Shown here piece by piece: positions 17,509-25,725 of a DNA stretch of 64,000 bases. This DNA is from Aromatoleum toluolicum. Lineage in GTDB: Bacteria; Pseudomonadota; Gammaproteobacteria; Burkholderiales; Rhodocyclaceae. The notes beneath the pieces are model-generated. The model searched no databases. It was given only the letters and a program-made list of their open reading frames with translations, and was not told where the DNA came from. How positions within the stretch are numbered: the stretch's first letter is position 1; every line of letters starts with the position of its first letter. Position numbers and translations under genes: made by a program. The stretch lies in NCBI RefSeq assembly GCF_012911005.2, contig NZ_WTVS01000015.1, forward strand, positions 1 through 64,000, in the 5' to 3' direction.

Positions 17509-18354
17509 ATGAATCTCAAAGACTGGATCGGTCGCGCGGAGGAGGTTTCTGACTTCGCGACGGCTACCCCGTACGCCGCGTTGTCGGCGACCTTCGACCG
17601 TCCCGCCGAACGTCCGGCGGTCGGCACCCCGCTGCCCGCGCTGTGGCACTGGCTGTACTTCCTGCCGCTGCATCGCCAGTCCGAAATCGGCCCCGACGGC
17701 CACGCCAAGCGCGGCGGTTTCCTGCCGCCCGTGCCACTGCCGCGTCGCATGTGGGCCGGCAGCCAGTTCGAGTTCCACAAGCCGCTGCGCATCGGCGACG
17801 CGATGACGCGGACCTCGACCATCCACGACGTCAGCGAGAAGACCGGACGCACCGGCCCGCTGGTGTTCGTCAAGGTGCGCCACGAGATCCGCCGCGCCGG
17901 CGAGACGGACGTCGCGCTGACGGAGTTCCACGACATCGTCTATCGCGAGGCGGCGAAGCCCGACGACGTCGCCCCGCCGCCCAAGGCCGCGCCGGCGACG
18001 TCGCCGTGGGAAAAGAAGTGGGTGCCGGACGATGTGCTGCTGTTCCGCTATTCGGCGCTGACCTTCAACGGCCACCGCATCCACTACGACCGCAAGTACG
18101 TGACCGAGGTCGAGGGCTATCCCGGCCTGATCGTGCACGGGCCGATGATTGCCACGCTGCTGCTCGACCTGCTGCGCCACCAGATTCCGGAGGCCGAGGT
18201 GGTGCGCTACGAGTTCCGCGCGGTGCGGCCGGTGTTCGACATCAACCATTTCTTCGTCTGCGGCGAGCCGCAGGCGGACGGCAAGACGATCCGCCTGTGG
18301 GCGAAGGACCACGAAGGCTGGCTGACGATGGAAGCCACCGCGGTGATCAAGTGA
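17509..18354 (+). CDS. MaoC-like hydratase, probable itaconyl-CoA or mesaconyl-C4-CoA hydratase
   Basis: 281-aa cytoplasmic double-hotdog hydratase. The N-terminal half is FAS1-like dehydratase type (PALWHWLYFLPLHRQSEIGP; GSQFEFHKPLRIGDAMTRTS). The C-terminal half holds the active hotdog helix FNGHRIHYDRKYVTEVEGY and VHGPMIATLLLDLL, with the His/Asp expected for R-hydratases of this class. Length and architecture match the mesaconyl-C4-CoA hydratase and bacterial itaconyl-CoA hydratase group. It is followed within 11 nt by a CoA transferase and then a CitE-like lyase, the trio that turns itaconate into pyruvate and acetyl-CoA. Predicted product: citramalyl-CoA. Substrate is inferred from context. 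Confidence 0.82.
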   Translation: MNLKDWIGRAEEVSDFATATPYAALSATFDRPAERPAVGTPLPALWHWLYFLPLHRQSEIGPDGHAKRGGFLPPVPLPRRMWAGSQFEFHKPLRIGDAMTRTSTIHDVSEKTGRTGPLVFVKVRHEIRRAGETDVALTEFHDIVYREAAKPDDVAPPPKAAPATSPWEKKWVPDDVLLFRYSALTFNGHRIHYDRKYVTEVEGYPGLIVHGPMIATLLLDLLRHQIPEAEVVRYEFRAVRPVFDINHFFVCGEPQADGKTIRLWAKDHEGWLTMEATAVIK

Positions 18355-18364
18355 GGAGCATGCA

Positions 18365-19546
18365 ATGAGACCCCTGGAAGGCATTACCGTCATCACCCTC
18401 GAACACGCGATCGCCGCACCGTTCGCGACGCGCCAGCTCGCGGATCTGGGCGCGCGCGTCATCAAGGTCGAACGCCCCGGCGTCGGCGATTTTGCGCGCG
18501 GCTACGACGAGCGGGTGCGCGGCCTGGCGTCGCACTTCGTGTGGACCAACCGCTCGAAGGAAAGCCTGACGCTGGACGTCAAGGATCCGGAGGCGCAGAC
18601 AATCCTCAAGCGCCTGATCGTCGAGGAGGCCGACATCGTCGTGCAGAACCTCGCACCGGGCGCGGCCGCACGGCTGGGTCTGTCGTACGCGGAGCTCTCG
18701 GCCTTGAAGCCGGACATCATCGTCTGCGACATCTCCGGCTACGGCAGCGACGGTCCCTATCGCGACAAGAAGGCCTACGATCTGCTGATCCAGAGTGAAT
18801 CCGGCTTCCTGTCGGTGACCGGCACCGAGGAGGAGCCGTCGAAGGCGGGACCGTCGATCGCCGACATCTCTGCCGGCATGTATGCGTACAGCAACATCCT
18901 GGCGGCGCTGCTGCAGCGCCAGAAGACCGGCCGCGGCCAGCATCTGGACATCTCGATGCTCGAGAGTCTGGTCGAGTGGACGACCTATCCGCTGTACTAC
19001 GCCTTCGACGGCGCCGCGCCACCGCGCCGCACCGGGGCGAGCCACGCCACGATCTACCCCTACGGTCCCTTCCCGGCGGGCGACGGCAAGGTCGTCATGC
19101 TCGGCCTGCAGAACGAGCGCGAATGGGCGGCGTTCTGCAGCAAGGTGCTGCTGCAGCCGGGGCTGGCCAGCGAGGAGCGCTTCTCCAGCAATTCGAAGCG
19201 CAGCGCCGCCCGTGACGCACTGCGCCGGATCATCGTCGAGGCATTTTCGGGCCTCACGGCCGAGCAGGTGATCGCGCGCCTCGAGGACGCCCAGATCGCC
19301 AATGCGCACGTCAATGACATGCATGCGGTGTGGGCGCACCCGCAGCTCCAAGCGCGCAAGCGCTGGCGCGAAGTCGGTACTTCGGTCGGGACCGTCCCCG
19401 CATTGTTGCCGCCAGGCTCGTGGGAGGAGGGCGAGCCGCGCATGGATCCGGTGCCGGCGCTGGGCGAGCACAGCGACGCCATCCTTGCCGGGCTCGGTTA
19501 CACGTCCGATCGCATCGCCGCGCTGCGCAGCGCCGGCGTGATCTGA
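18365..19546 (+). CDS. CaiB/BaiF family (class III) CoA transferase, probable itaconate or mesaconate CoA transferase
   Basis: 393-aa family III CoA transferase, which moves CoA between carboxylates through an aspartyl-CoA thioester. Visible are the N-terminal PLEGITVITLEHAIAAPFAT and IKVERPGVGDFARGYD, then VCDISGYGSDGPYRDKKAYD with the expected catalytic Asp at residue 139. The remainder matches the interlocked-dimer fold (LDISMLESLVEWTTYPLYYA). It probably uses succinyl-CoA as donor and forms itaconyl-CoA or a related ester for the neighbouring hydratase and lyase. AGGAG precedes the ATG; the gap to the hydratase gene is 10 nt. Family firm, acceptor inferred. Confidence 0.88.
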   Translation: MRPLEGITVITLEHAIAAPFATRQLADLGARVIKVERPGVGDFARGYDERVRGLASHFVWTNRSKESLTLDVKDPEAQTILKRLIVEEADIVVQNLAPGAAARLGLSYAELSALKPDIIVCDISGYGSDGPYRDKKAYDLLIQSESGFLSVTGTEEEPSKAGPSIADISAGMYAYSNILAALLQRQKTGRGQHLDISMLESLVEWTTYPLYYAFDGAAPPRRTGASHATIYPYGPFPAGDGKVVMLGLQNEREWAAFCSKVLLQPGLASEERFSSNSKRSAARDALRRIIVEAFSGLTAEQVIARLEDAQIANAHVNDMHAVWAHPQLQARKRWREVGTSVGTVPALLPPGSWEEGEPRMDPVPALGEHSDAILAGLGYTSDRIAALRSAGVI

Positions 19547-19568
19547 ACGACGCACGGGGAGGACCTTC

Positions 19569-20387
19569 ATGCAGCTGCCGATCACCTATCTCTTCGTGCC
19601 GGGCAACCGGCCCGAACGTTTCGACAAGGCCTTCGCGGCCGGCGCCGGGGCGATCGTCCTCGATCTCGAGGATGCGGTTGCGCCCGCCGACAAGGCGCGT
19701 GCGCGCGATGCGATCGCCGACTGGTTTCCGTCACATGCCGAACACGCGGAACGGGTCGTGGTACGCATCAACGACACCCAGTCCACCTGGTTTGGTGACG
19801 ACCTCGCGTTGCTGAAGGAACTTGGTGTCACCCAGGTGATGCTGCCGAAGACCGAATGGCCGGCACAGATTGCGCGCGTCATCGGTGCGATGGCCTCGCC
19901 GCCGCGGGTGCTGCCGCTGATCGAAACCGCGCGCGGGGTGCGCAACGTGGATGAGATCGCCGCCGCCGAGGGGGTGCAGCGACTGGTCTTCGGCACGCTC
20001 GATTACGCCGCCGACCTCGACCTGTCGGGCGACGAGACCGGCCTGATCTACCCGTCCGCCCGCATCGCGATCGCGTCGCGCTGCGCGGAGCTCGCCGCGC
20101 CGGTCGCCGGGGTCACGCCGGGCATCGACGACGAGGCCCGCATCGCAGCCGACTTCGCCTTCGCGCGCGCGTTCGGCTTCGGCGCCAAGTTGTGCATCCA
20201 TCCCAAACAGGTCGCGGTAATCCACGCCGCCTGCCGTCCGTCGGCCGCCGAGAAGGACTGGGCCGAGCGCGTGCTCGCTGCCGCAGCTTCGTCCGACGGT
20301 GCGGTGCAGCTCGACGGCAAGATGATCGACCGCCCGGTGGTGCTCAAGGCACAGGCCATCCTCGCGCGCTGCACCCACGGCGGTTAA
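19569..20387 (+). CDS. HpcH/HpaI (CitE-like) CoA-ester lyase, probable citramalyl-CoA lyase
   Basis: 272-aa TIM-barrel lyase of the CitE/malyl-CoA lyase type. Motifs are LFVPGNRPERFDKAFAAGAG at the N-terminus, the metal-site VLDLEDAVAPADKARAR (Glu/Asp, about residues 30-46), RIND, PLIETARGVRNVDEI (catalytic Glu) and FGTLDYAADLDLSGDE (Asp ligand). The chain ends with IHPKQVAVIHAACRPS, as in CitE homologues. Such enzymes split malyl-CoA or citramalyl-CoA; with the hydratase and CoA transferase upstream, citramalyl-CoA to acetyl-CoA plus pyruvate is the best reading. The length fits stand-alone lyases and no other citrate lyase subunits are nearby. Confidence 0.88.
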   Translation: MQLPITYLFVPGNRPERFDKAFAAGAGAIVLDLEDAVAPADKARARDAIADWFPSHAEHAERVVVRINDTQSTWFGDDLALLKELGVTQVMLPKTEWPAQIARVIGAMASPPRVLPLIETARGVRNVDEIAAAEGVQRLVFGTLDYAADLDLSGDETGLIYPSARIAIASRCAELAAPVAGVTPGIDDEARIAADFAFARAFGFGAKLCIHPKQVAVIHAACRPSAAEKDWAERVLAAAASSDGAVQLDGKMIDRPVVLKAQAILARCTHGG

Positions 20388-20446
20388 CCGCGAACTAGCA
20401 GACATTCAAACGAATTACCGCTTTCACAACTCCAGGAGAATCCGCC

Positions 20447-21805
20447 ATGGGCGCGAGCATCATCGACTCAAGCATCTTCGGCAACATATTCAGCACCGAC
20501 GCGATGCGTCAGGTGTGGTCCGATCGGAATCGCACCGAAAAGTATCTCGACATCGAGCGCGCGCTCGCCGTCGTGCAGGGCCGGCTGGGCATCATCCCGC
20601 AGGAAGCCGCCGACGAGATCGTCAAGAACTGCGACATCGACAAGATCGACATGGACAAGCTGCGGGAGCAGACCGAGCGCATCGGCTATCCCGTGCTCGG
20701 CGTCGTCTCGCAGCTCAACGCGCTGTGCCGCGACAAGCTCGGCGAGTACTGCCACTGGGGCGCGACGACGCAGGACATCACCGATACGGCGACCGTGCTG
20801 CAGATGCGCGAAGGCCTGGAGATCATCGACGGCGAACTGAAGGCGATTTCGGAGGCACTGGCGGAGCTGTCGCGCCGCTATCGCGACACGCCGGTGATCG
20901 GCCGCAGCAACCTGCAGCAGGCGATTCCGGTCACCTTCGGCTTCAAGACCGCGGCGATCCTCGCCGGTATCGAACGCCATCGCGAGCGGCTCGCACAACT
21001 CAAGCCGCGCGTGCTGATGGGTGAGTTCGGCGGCGCCTGCGGCACGCTCGCATCGATCGAAACGGGCGCGATGGAGACGCAGGCCGGTCTCATGGAAGAA
21101 CTGGGGCTCGCGCAGCCGGATATCGCCTGGCACACGGTGCGCGACACGATCGCCGAAGTGGGGGCATTTCTCGGCCTCGTCGGCGGATCGCTCGGCAAGA
21201 TCGCGATGGACGTCAAGCTGATGATGCAGCACGAGGTCGCCGAGGTGTACGAACCCTTCCACCCGGGCCGCGGCTCCAGCAGCACGATGCCGCAGAAGCG
21301 CAATCCGATCTCGAGCTGCTACATCCACGCTGCGGTGTCGGTCGTGCGCCAGCACGCGGCGGCCCTGATGGACGCGATGATCGCCGATCACGAGCGCTCC
21401 ACCGGCCCGTGGGAGATCGAGTGGATCGCGCTGCCAGAAGCCTTCTGCCTGCTCGCCGGGGCGCTCAAGCAGACGCGCTTCGTGCTCGAGGGCCTTGAGG
21501 TCGATGCGGTGAAGATGCGCGCCAACATCGACCTCACGAACGGACTCGTGATGTCCGAGGCAGTGATGATGGGACTCGGTCCCTACATCGGGCGCGAGTA
21601 CGCGCACGATCTGGTCTATGACCTGTGCCGCGAAGCGATCCGCACGAATCGGCCGCTGCTCGACATTCTCGCCGAGCATCCCGAAATCAACGTCCATCTC
21701 GACCGTGCGGCGCTCGCGCGCCTGTGCGATCCGGCGAACTACCTCGGCCAGGCCGGTGTGATGGTGGACAAGGTGCTGCAGCGTGCGGCGGGAGCAGGGC
21801 AATGA
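20447..21805 (+). CDS. aspartase/fumarase superfamily enzyme (CMLE/PurB-like), candidate trans-aconitate decarboxylase
   Basis: 452-aa member of the aspartase/fumarase superfamily, closest in style to adenylosuccinate lyase and 3-carboxymuconate cycloisomerase. Conserved regions are HWGATTQDITDTATVLQMRE (103-122) and the superfamily loop GSSSTMPQKRNP (276-287) with the mobile-loop Ser. The region usually containing the Thr-His pair reads GRSNLQQAIP, so the canonical His is Asn155. Purine synthesis or protocatechuate genes are absent here; instead it sits between an itaconyl-CoA-type degradation trio and tcuAB. The fungal trans-aconitate decarboxylase Tad1 belongs to this superfamily, which makes decarboxylation of trans-aconitate to itaconate an attractive but unproven role. 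An amine- or carboxy-lyase on another tricarboxylate is the alternative. Confidence 0.8.
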   Translation: MGASIIDSSIFGNIFSTDAMRQVWSDRNRTEKYLDIERALAVVQGRLGIIPQEAADEIVKNCDIDKIDMDKLREQTERIGYPVLGVVSQLNALCRDKLGEYCHWGATTQDITDTATVLQMREGLEIIDGELKAISEALAELSRRYRDTPVIGRSNLQQAIPVTFGFKTAAILAGIERHRERLAQLKPRVLMGEFGGACGTLASIETGAMETQAGLMEELGLAQPDIAWHTVRDTIAEVGAFLGLVGGSLGKIAMDVKLMMQHEVAEVYEPFHPGRGSSSTMPQKRNPISSCYIHAAVSVVRQHAAALMDAMIADHERSTGPWEIEWIALPEAFCLLAGALKQTRFVLEGLEVDAVKMRANIDLTNGLVMSEAVMMGLGPYIGREYAHDLVYDLCREAIRTNRPLLDILAEHPEINVHLDRAALARLCDPANYLGQAGVMVDKVLQRAAGAGQ

Positions 21806-21942
21806 GCGCCGCGCAATTGAGAACGCCCGATCTGCCGCGAGCGCCGATCGCGGCGCCTGCGACGCCGGTGAAGGAGCTGTCGAGTCGCCGGGGTGATGAA
21901 TCCGACGAGCTCGCCGATGTCGCAGTGTTGAGCACCAACTGA
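21802..21942 (+). CDS. small 46-aa open reading frame coupled to the lyase gene
   Basis: Starts with an ATG overlapping the lyase stop codon (ATGA), a typical translational-coupling junction, and encodes 46 aa rich in Ala, Pro and acidic residues (RTPDLPRAPIAAPATPVKEL). No domain is recognised. The frame also ends just before a hairpin. It may be a real small protein or a chance frame in GC-rich sequence. Confidence 0.35.
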   Translation: MSAAQLRTPDLPRAPIAAPATPVKELSSRRGDESDELADVAVLSTN

Positions 21943-21948
21943 GCCAGT

Positions 21949-21971
21949 CCCCGACGACTTTCTCGTCGGGG
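21949..21971 (+). terminator. hairpin after the lyase gene, possible terminator
   Basis: A 9-bp stem CCCCGACGA / TCGTCGGGG with loop CTTTC. No U-tract follows, so termination would be weak or factor-assisted. It marks a plausible end of the prpF-1 to lyase operon before the TcuR-like gene. Confidence 0.5.
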
Positions 21972-22003
21972 CGGCCGAGCGACCCGAACGGGAGGGGCAC
22001 GAC

Positions 22004-22933
22004 ATGGAATTGAGACAGCTGCGCTACCTGGTGCGCACGATCGAACTCGGCAGCATCAGTCAGGCGGCCCTCGACCTCGGGATCGCACAGTCGGCGGTCA
22101 GTTTGCAGATCCAGCGTCTCGAAGGTGAACTTGCCACGCGCCTGCTGCAACGCACGGCGACAGGTGTGGTGCCGACCGATGCCGGCATCGCGTTCCTGTC
22201 GCATGCGCAACTCGCCTTGCGCCACGCCGACGAGGCCGCATCGGCCGCCCAGCAATCGCGGTTGTCGGGCGTCGTCAGCATCGGGCTTGCGCCGTCGACG
22301 TCCGGGGTGCTCGGCTTCCCGCTGATCGAGGCGATGCGCGAGCAGTATCCGGATATCCGCATCCATCTCGTCGAGGGTATGTCCGGGCATCTCGGGCAGA
22401 TGCTGAACGGGCGCGAGCTCGATCTTGCAGTGCTGTTCGATAACGGGCATGCCCGCCGTTGCAGCGTCCAGCCGCTGCTGGAGGAGCGGCTGTTCTTCAT
22501 CTGCGGCAGCGACGCCCGGCCCGCGGTCCTGCCGACGCGGCTGGCCGAGATCGTCAACGTGCCGCTTGTCGTGCCGACTCCGCGCCATGGTTTGCGGCGG
22601 GTCATCGACACCGCGTTTGCGGCGCTCGATGTCCGGCCTTCGGTCATCGCCGAGGTCGATTCCCTTTATGTGCTGATGGACATGGTTGCGCGCGGCATGG
22701 CGGCGACGCTCCAGCCGTGGTCTGCCCTCGCACGCCAGACCGAGTCGCGCCTGTGCTGGAGCGAAATCGCCGACGAAGGAACGTCGCGCCGCAATCTGCT
22801 GTGCAGTCTTTCGGACGACGAATTGTCGCCTGCCGCGCTGGCGACCCGCAGCACGGTGACGAGGGTGGTGCGGCAGCTCATCGAGGAAGGGCGTTGGCGC
22901 GGGGTCACGAGCAGCCATCTCGAATCGAGATGA
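22004..22933 (+). CDS. tcuR: LysR-family regulator, TcuR-like
   Basis: 309-aa LysR-type regulator. The winged helix-turn-helix is at residues 1-60 (MELRQLRYLVRTIELGSISQ, then the AALDLGIAQSAVSLQIQRLE recognition helices). The effector domain follows (VVSIGLAPSTSGVLGFPLIE; GRELDLAVLFDN; VPLVVPTPRHGLRRVIDTAF). It sits immediately upstream of tcuA and tcuB in the same orientation, like the tricarballylate regulator TcuR next to tcuABC in Salmonella. It lacks the GCAATA-N11-TATTGC box upstream, so it may respond separately from the other LysR protein. Symbol is assigned by context and similarity in style. Confidence 0.8.
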   Translation: MELRQLRYLVRTIELGSISQAALDLGIAQSAVSLQIQRLEGELATRLLQRTATGVVPTDAGIAFLSHAQLALRHADEAASAAQQSRLSGVVSIGLAPSTSGVLGFPLIEAMREQYPDIRIHLVEGMSGHLGQMLNGRELDLAVLFDNGHARRCSVQPLLEERLFFICGSDARPAVLPTRLAEIVNVPLVVPTPRHGLRRVIDTAFAALDVRPSVIAEVDSLYVLMDMVARGMAATLQPWSALARQTESRLCWSEIADEGTSRRNLLCSLSDDELSPAALATRSTVTRVVRQLIEEGRWRGVTSSHLESR

Positions 22934-23059
22934 GGCGATATCGGACCGGCTTAGGGCGCCAGGTGCGCCGGACGCGATAGTGGAAGCGTCGACGCGTGGC
23001 GAGACCCGGTCCCGGTGGCCAAGCGCGAAGAAAAAACTGCGCCAATAGGAGTTCAGGAC

Positions 23060-24487
23060 ATGAAACAAACAAGCTTGGGCACGCCCGACGTGCTCGTCAT
23101 CGGCGGCGGCAATGCGGCCTTGTGCGCAGCGCTGACGGCACGCGAGGCAGGCGCTTCGGTGCTGCTGCTGGAAGCTGCCCCACGGGAGTGGCGTGGCGGC
23201 AATTCCAGCCATACGCGGAATCTGCGCTGTATGCACGACGCGCCGCAGGATGTGCTCACCGATGCCTACCCCGAGGAAGAATTCTGGCAGGACCTGAAGA
23301 AGGTCACCGGCGGCCGGACCAACGAGCGGCTTGCGCGCCTCGCGATCCGCGAGTCCTCGCGCTGTCGCGACTGGATGCGCAAGCACGGCGTGCATTTTCA
23401 GCCCTCGCTGTCCGGCACGCTGCACCTGTCGCGCACCAACGCCTTCTTCATGGGCGGGGGCAAGGCGCTGGTCAATGCCTATTACCGCAGTGCCGAAGCG
23501 CTCGGGGTGCGCATCCGCTACGAGGCGCCGGTGGATCGATTGGAAGTGGTCGACGGCGAGTTCCGTGCCGCCTGGATCGGACAGGAACGCATCGCGGCGC
23601 GTTCCTGCGTGCTCGCGTCCGGGGGCTTCGAATCCAACCGGGAATGGCTGCGCGAAGCCTGGGGCCAGAACGCCGACGGCGAGTGGCCGGCCGACAACTT
23701 CGCGATCCGCGGCACGCGCTTCAATCGCGGCGTGCTGCTGAAGGCGATGATGGAGGCGGGAGCGGACACCATCGGCGACCCGTCGCAATCGCATTGCGTC
23801 GCGGTCGATGCGCGTGCTCCGCTGTACGACGGCGGGATCTGCACGCGGATCGATTGCGTGTCCCTCGGCATCGTCGTGAACAAGCATGCGCAGCGTTTCT
23901 ACGACGAGGGCGAGGACTTCTGGCCCAAGCGCTACGCGATCTGGGGCCGCCTCGTCGCCCAGCAAGCCGGTCAGGTCGGGTACTCGGTGATCGACGCGAA
24001 GGCGATCGGGCGTTTCATGCCGCCGGTGTTCCCCGGCGCGAAAGCCGACACGCTCGAAGGGCTCGCACACCAGCTCGGTCTCGACGCGCTCGCCTTCGTG
24101 CGCACGGTGCGCGAGTACAACGCCGCATGCCGCGTCGGCACCTTCGATCACACGGTGCTTGATGACTGCCATACGGACGGCGTGACGCCAGCGAAGACGC
24201 ACTGGGCGTTGCCGCTCGATACCCCTCCCTACTATGGCTACGCGCTCAAGCCCGGTATCACCTTTACCTACCTCGGTCTCAAGGTCGATGAGCGGGCGGC
24301 GGCGTATTTCGCGGACGAGCCGAGCGGCAATCTTTTTGTCGCAGGCGAAATGATGGCCGGCAACGTACTCGGGCAGGGTTACACCGCGGGCGTCGGCATG
24401 ACGATCGGCACGGTATTCGGGCGTATCGCGGGCACTTCGGCGGCCGCGGCGGCCAAGAATGAAGGAGTCGAACATGCAGCAGCTTGA
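23060..24487 (+). CDS. tcuA: FAD-dependent tricarballylate dehydrogenase TcuA
   Basis: 475-aa flavoprotein of the fumarate reductase/succinate dehydrogenase flavoprotein type. The Rossmann FAD motif [20 protein letters not shown] is at residues 11-30, the middle segment [20 protein letters not shown] is typical of this group, and the C-terminal FAD-binding [20 protein letters not shown] precedes a final helix. TcuA oxidises tricarballylate to cis-aconitate. The start at 23060 follows AGGAG (9 nt). A 14-nt overlap with tcuB supports coupling. Assignment rests on the TcuA-like sequence plus the adjacent tcuB; other tricarboxylate or alkenoic acid substrates remain possible. Confidence 0.88.
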   Translation: MKQTSLGTPDVLVIGGGNAALCAALTAREAGASVLLLEAAPREWRGGNSSHTRNLRCMHDAPQDVLTDAYPEEEFWQDLKKVTGGRTNERLARLAIRESSRCRDWMRKHGVHFQPSLSGTLHLSRTNAFFMGGGKALVNAYYRSAEALGVRIRYEAPVDRLEVVDGEFRAAWIGQERIAARSCVLASGGFESNREWLREAWGQNADGEWPADNFAIRGTRFNRGVLLKAMMEAGADTIGDPSQSHCVAVDARAPLYDGGICTRIDCVSLGIVVNKHAQRFYDEGEDFWPKRYAIWGRLVAQQAGQVGYSVIDAKAIGRFMPPVFPGAKADTLEGLAHQLGLDALAFVRTVREYNAACRVGTFDHTVLDDCHTDGVTPAKTHWALPLDTPPYYGYALKPGITFTYLGLKVDERAAAYFADEPSGNLFVAGEMMAGNVLGQGYTAGVGMTIGTVFGRIAGTSAAAAAKNEGVEHAAA

Positions 24488-25634
24488 AACCCTGCTCCGC
24501 GAAGCGAGCGATCTCGCCGAGGGCATCGTCGTGCCCAGCTCAGCCGAAATCGAAGTCGAACGCGTGATGAAGATCTGCAACGCCTGCCGTTACTGCGAAG
24601 GTTTCTGCGCGGTTTTCCCGGCGATGACGCGCCGACTCGAATTCAATCAGGCCGACGTCCATTACCTCGCGAATCTCTGTCACAACTGCGGTGCCTGTCT
24701 GCACGCGTGCCAGTACGCACCGCCGCACGAGTTCGCGGTGAACATCCCGCAGGCGATGGCCAAGGTCCGCGGGCAGACTTACTCGGATTTCGCATGGCCG
24801 AGCGCACTCGGTACGCTGTACCGCAATAACGGCCTGACGGTTGCGCTGGCACTCGCCGTCGGACTCGCGCTCTTTCTCGCGATGGCGCTGGCGAAAAATG
24901 GCACCTTGTTCCATGCACCACTTGCCGGTGATTTCTACGCGATCTTCCCGCACAACCTGCTGGTGTCGATGTTTGGACCGGTGTTCCTGTTTGTTGCGGT
25001 CGCGCTGGGTCTGGGCGTGGCGAAGTTCTGGCGCGGGATTTCAGCAGGCGAGCCCAGTGCAGTGGCGATCGCAGAGACGGCGCAGGACGTGCTCAAGCTC
25101 AAGTATCTCGACGGTGGGCATGGTCAGGGTTGCCCGAACGAGGACGATGCAAACACACTTGCGCGGCGACGCTTCCACCACCTGACGTTCTACGGTTTCA
25201 TGCTGTGCTTTGCGGCGACGGGTGTGGCGACGATTTACCACTACGCATTCGGGTGGGAGGCGCCGTACGCATTGACGAGCCTGCCGGTTTTGCTCGGCAC
25301 CCTGGGCGGTATCGGCTTGCTCATCGGCCCAACGGGATTGCTGTGGCTGAATGTGCGGCGCAATGCGCAGCACGGGGACGCCGCGCAGAAACCGATGGAC
25401 CGCGGTTTCATCGCGCTGCTGCTGTTGACCAGTGCGACAGGCTTGGCACTTCTTGCGGGACGCGATACCTCGGCGATGGCACTGCTCCTTGCTGTGCATC
25501 TTGGCGCGGTGATGGCACTGTTCCTGACGATGCCCTATGGCAAGTTCGCCCATGGCATCTATCGCACCGCCGCGCTGCTGAAGTGGGCGATCGAGAAGCG
25601 GATGCCGAACCCGGTGGGTGTCGGCAGCGAATGA
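24474..25634 (+). CDS. tcuB: TcuB, Fe-S and membrane electron-transfer partner of TcuA
   Basis: 386-aa protein with an N-terminal ferredoxin-like part containing two cysteine clusters ([15 protein letters not shown] at about residues 36-50; [19 protein letters not shown] at about 75-93). About six transmembrane helices follow (for example [20 protein letters not shown] and [20 protein letters not shown]), with His residues that could bind heme. TcuB reoxidises the FADH2 of TcuA and passes electrons to the quinone pool. The start at 24474 was chosen because AAGGAG lies 6 nt upstream; it overlaps tcuA by 14 nt. There is no tcuC transporter gene; the TRAP system probably substitutes. Confidence 0.92.
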   Translation: MQQLETLLREASDLAEGIVVPSSAEIEVERVMKICNACRYCEGFCAVFPAMTRRLEFNQADVHYLANLCHNCGACLHACQYAPPHEFAVNIPQAMAKVRGQTYSDFAWPSALGTLYRNNGLTVALALAVGLALFLAMALAKNGTLFHAPLAGDFYAIFPHNLLVSMFGPVFLFVAVALGLGVAKFWRGISAGEPSAVAIAETAQDVLKLKYLDGGHGQGCPNEDDANTLARRRFHHLTFYGFMLCFAATGVATIYHYAFGWEAPYALTSLPVLLGTLGGIGLLIGPTGLLWLNVRRNAQHGDAAQKPMDRGFIALLLLTSATGLALLAGRDTSAMALLLAVHLGAVMALFLTMPYGKFAHGIYRTAALLKWAIEKRMPNPVGVGSE

Positions 25635-25725
25635 GTCTGGAGGGGCTGGGCCGGGATGCCGACGGTGACGCGTTTCTCGCGCAGGCTCCGCAATTGGTCG
25701 TCGCACCATTTACAGGAGAACCACC

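Noticed and set aside
20447-21805. Housekeeping adenylosuccinate lyase (purB)
   Set aside because: The sequence pattern GRSNLQQAIP and the catabolic context do not fit purB, and no purine genes are nearby.
20468-24580. Very long minus-strand open frame (1370 codons)
   Set aside because: It lies antisense to the lyase, tcuR and tcuA genes, whose products are clear family members; the composition is Arg/His/Asp-rich and shows no domain. Third-position GC bias keeps the opposite frame open.
25635-25725. Fourth copy of the LysR operator ahead of the 2-hydroxyacid dehydrogenase gene
   Set aside because: Only a GCAATTGG fragment is present; neither the second half-site nor the TTGCATTTC part occurs at the right spacing.
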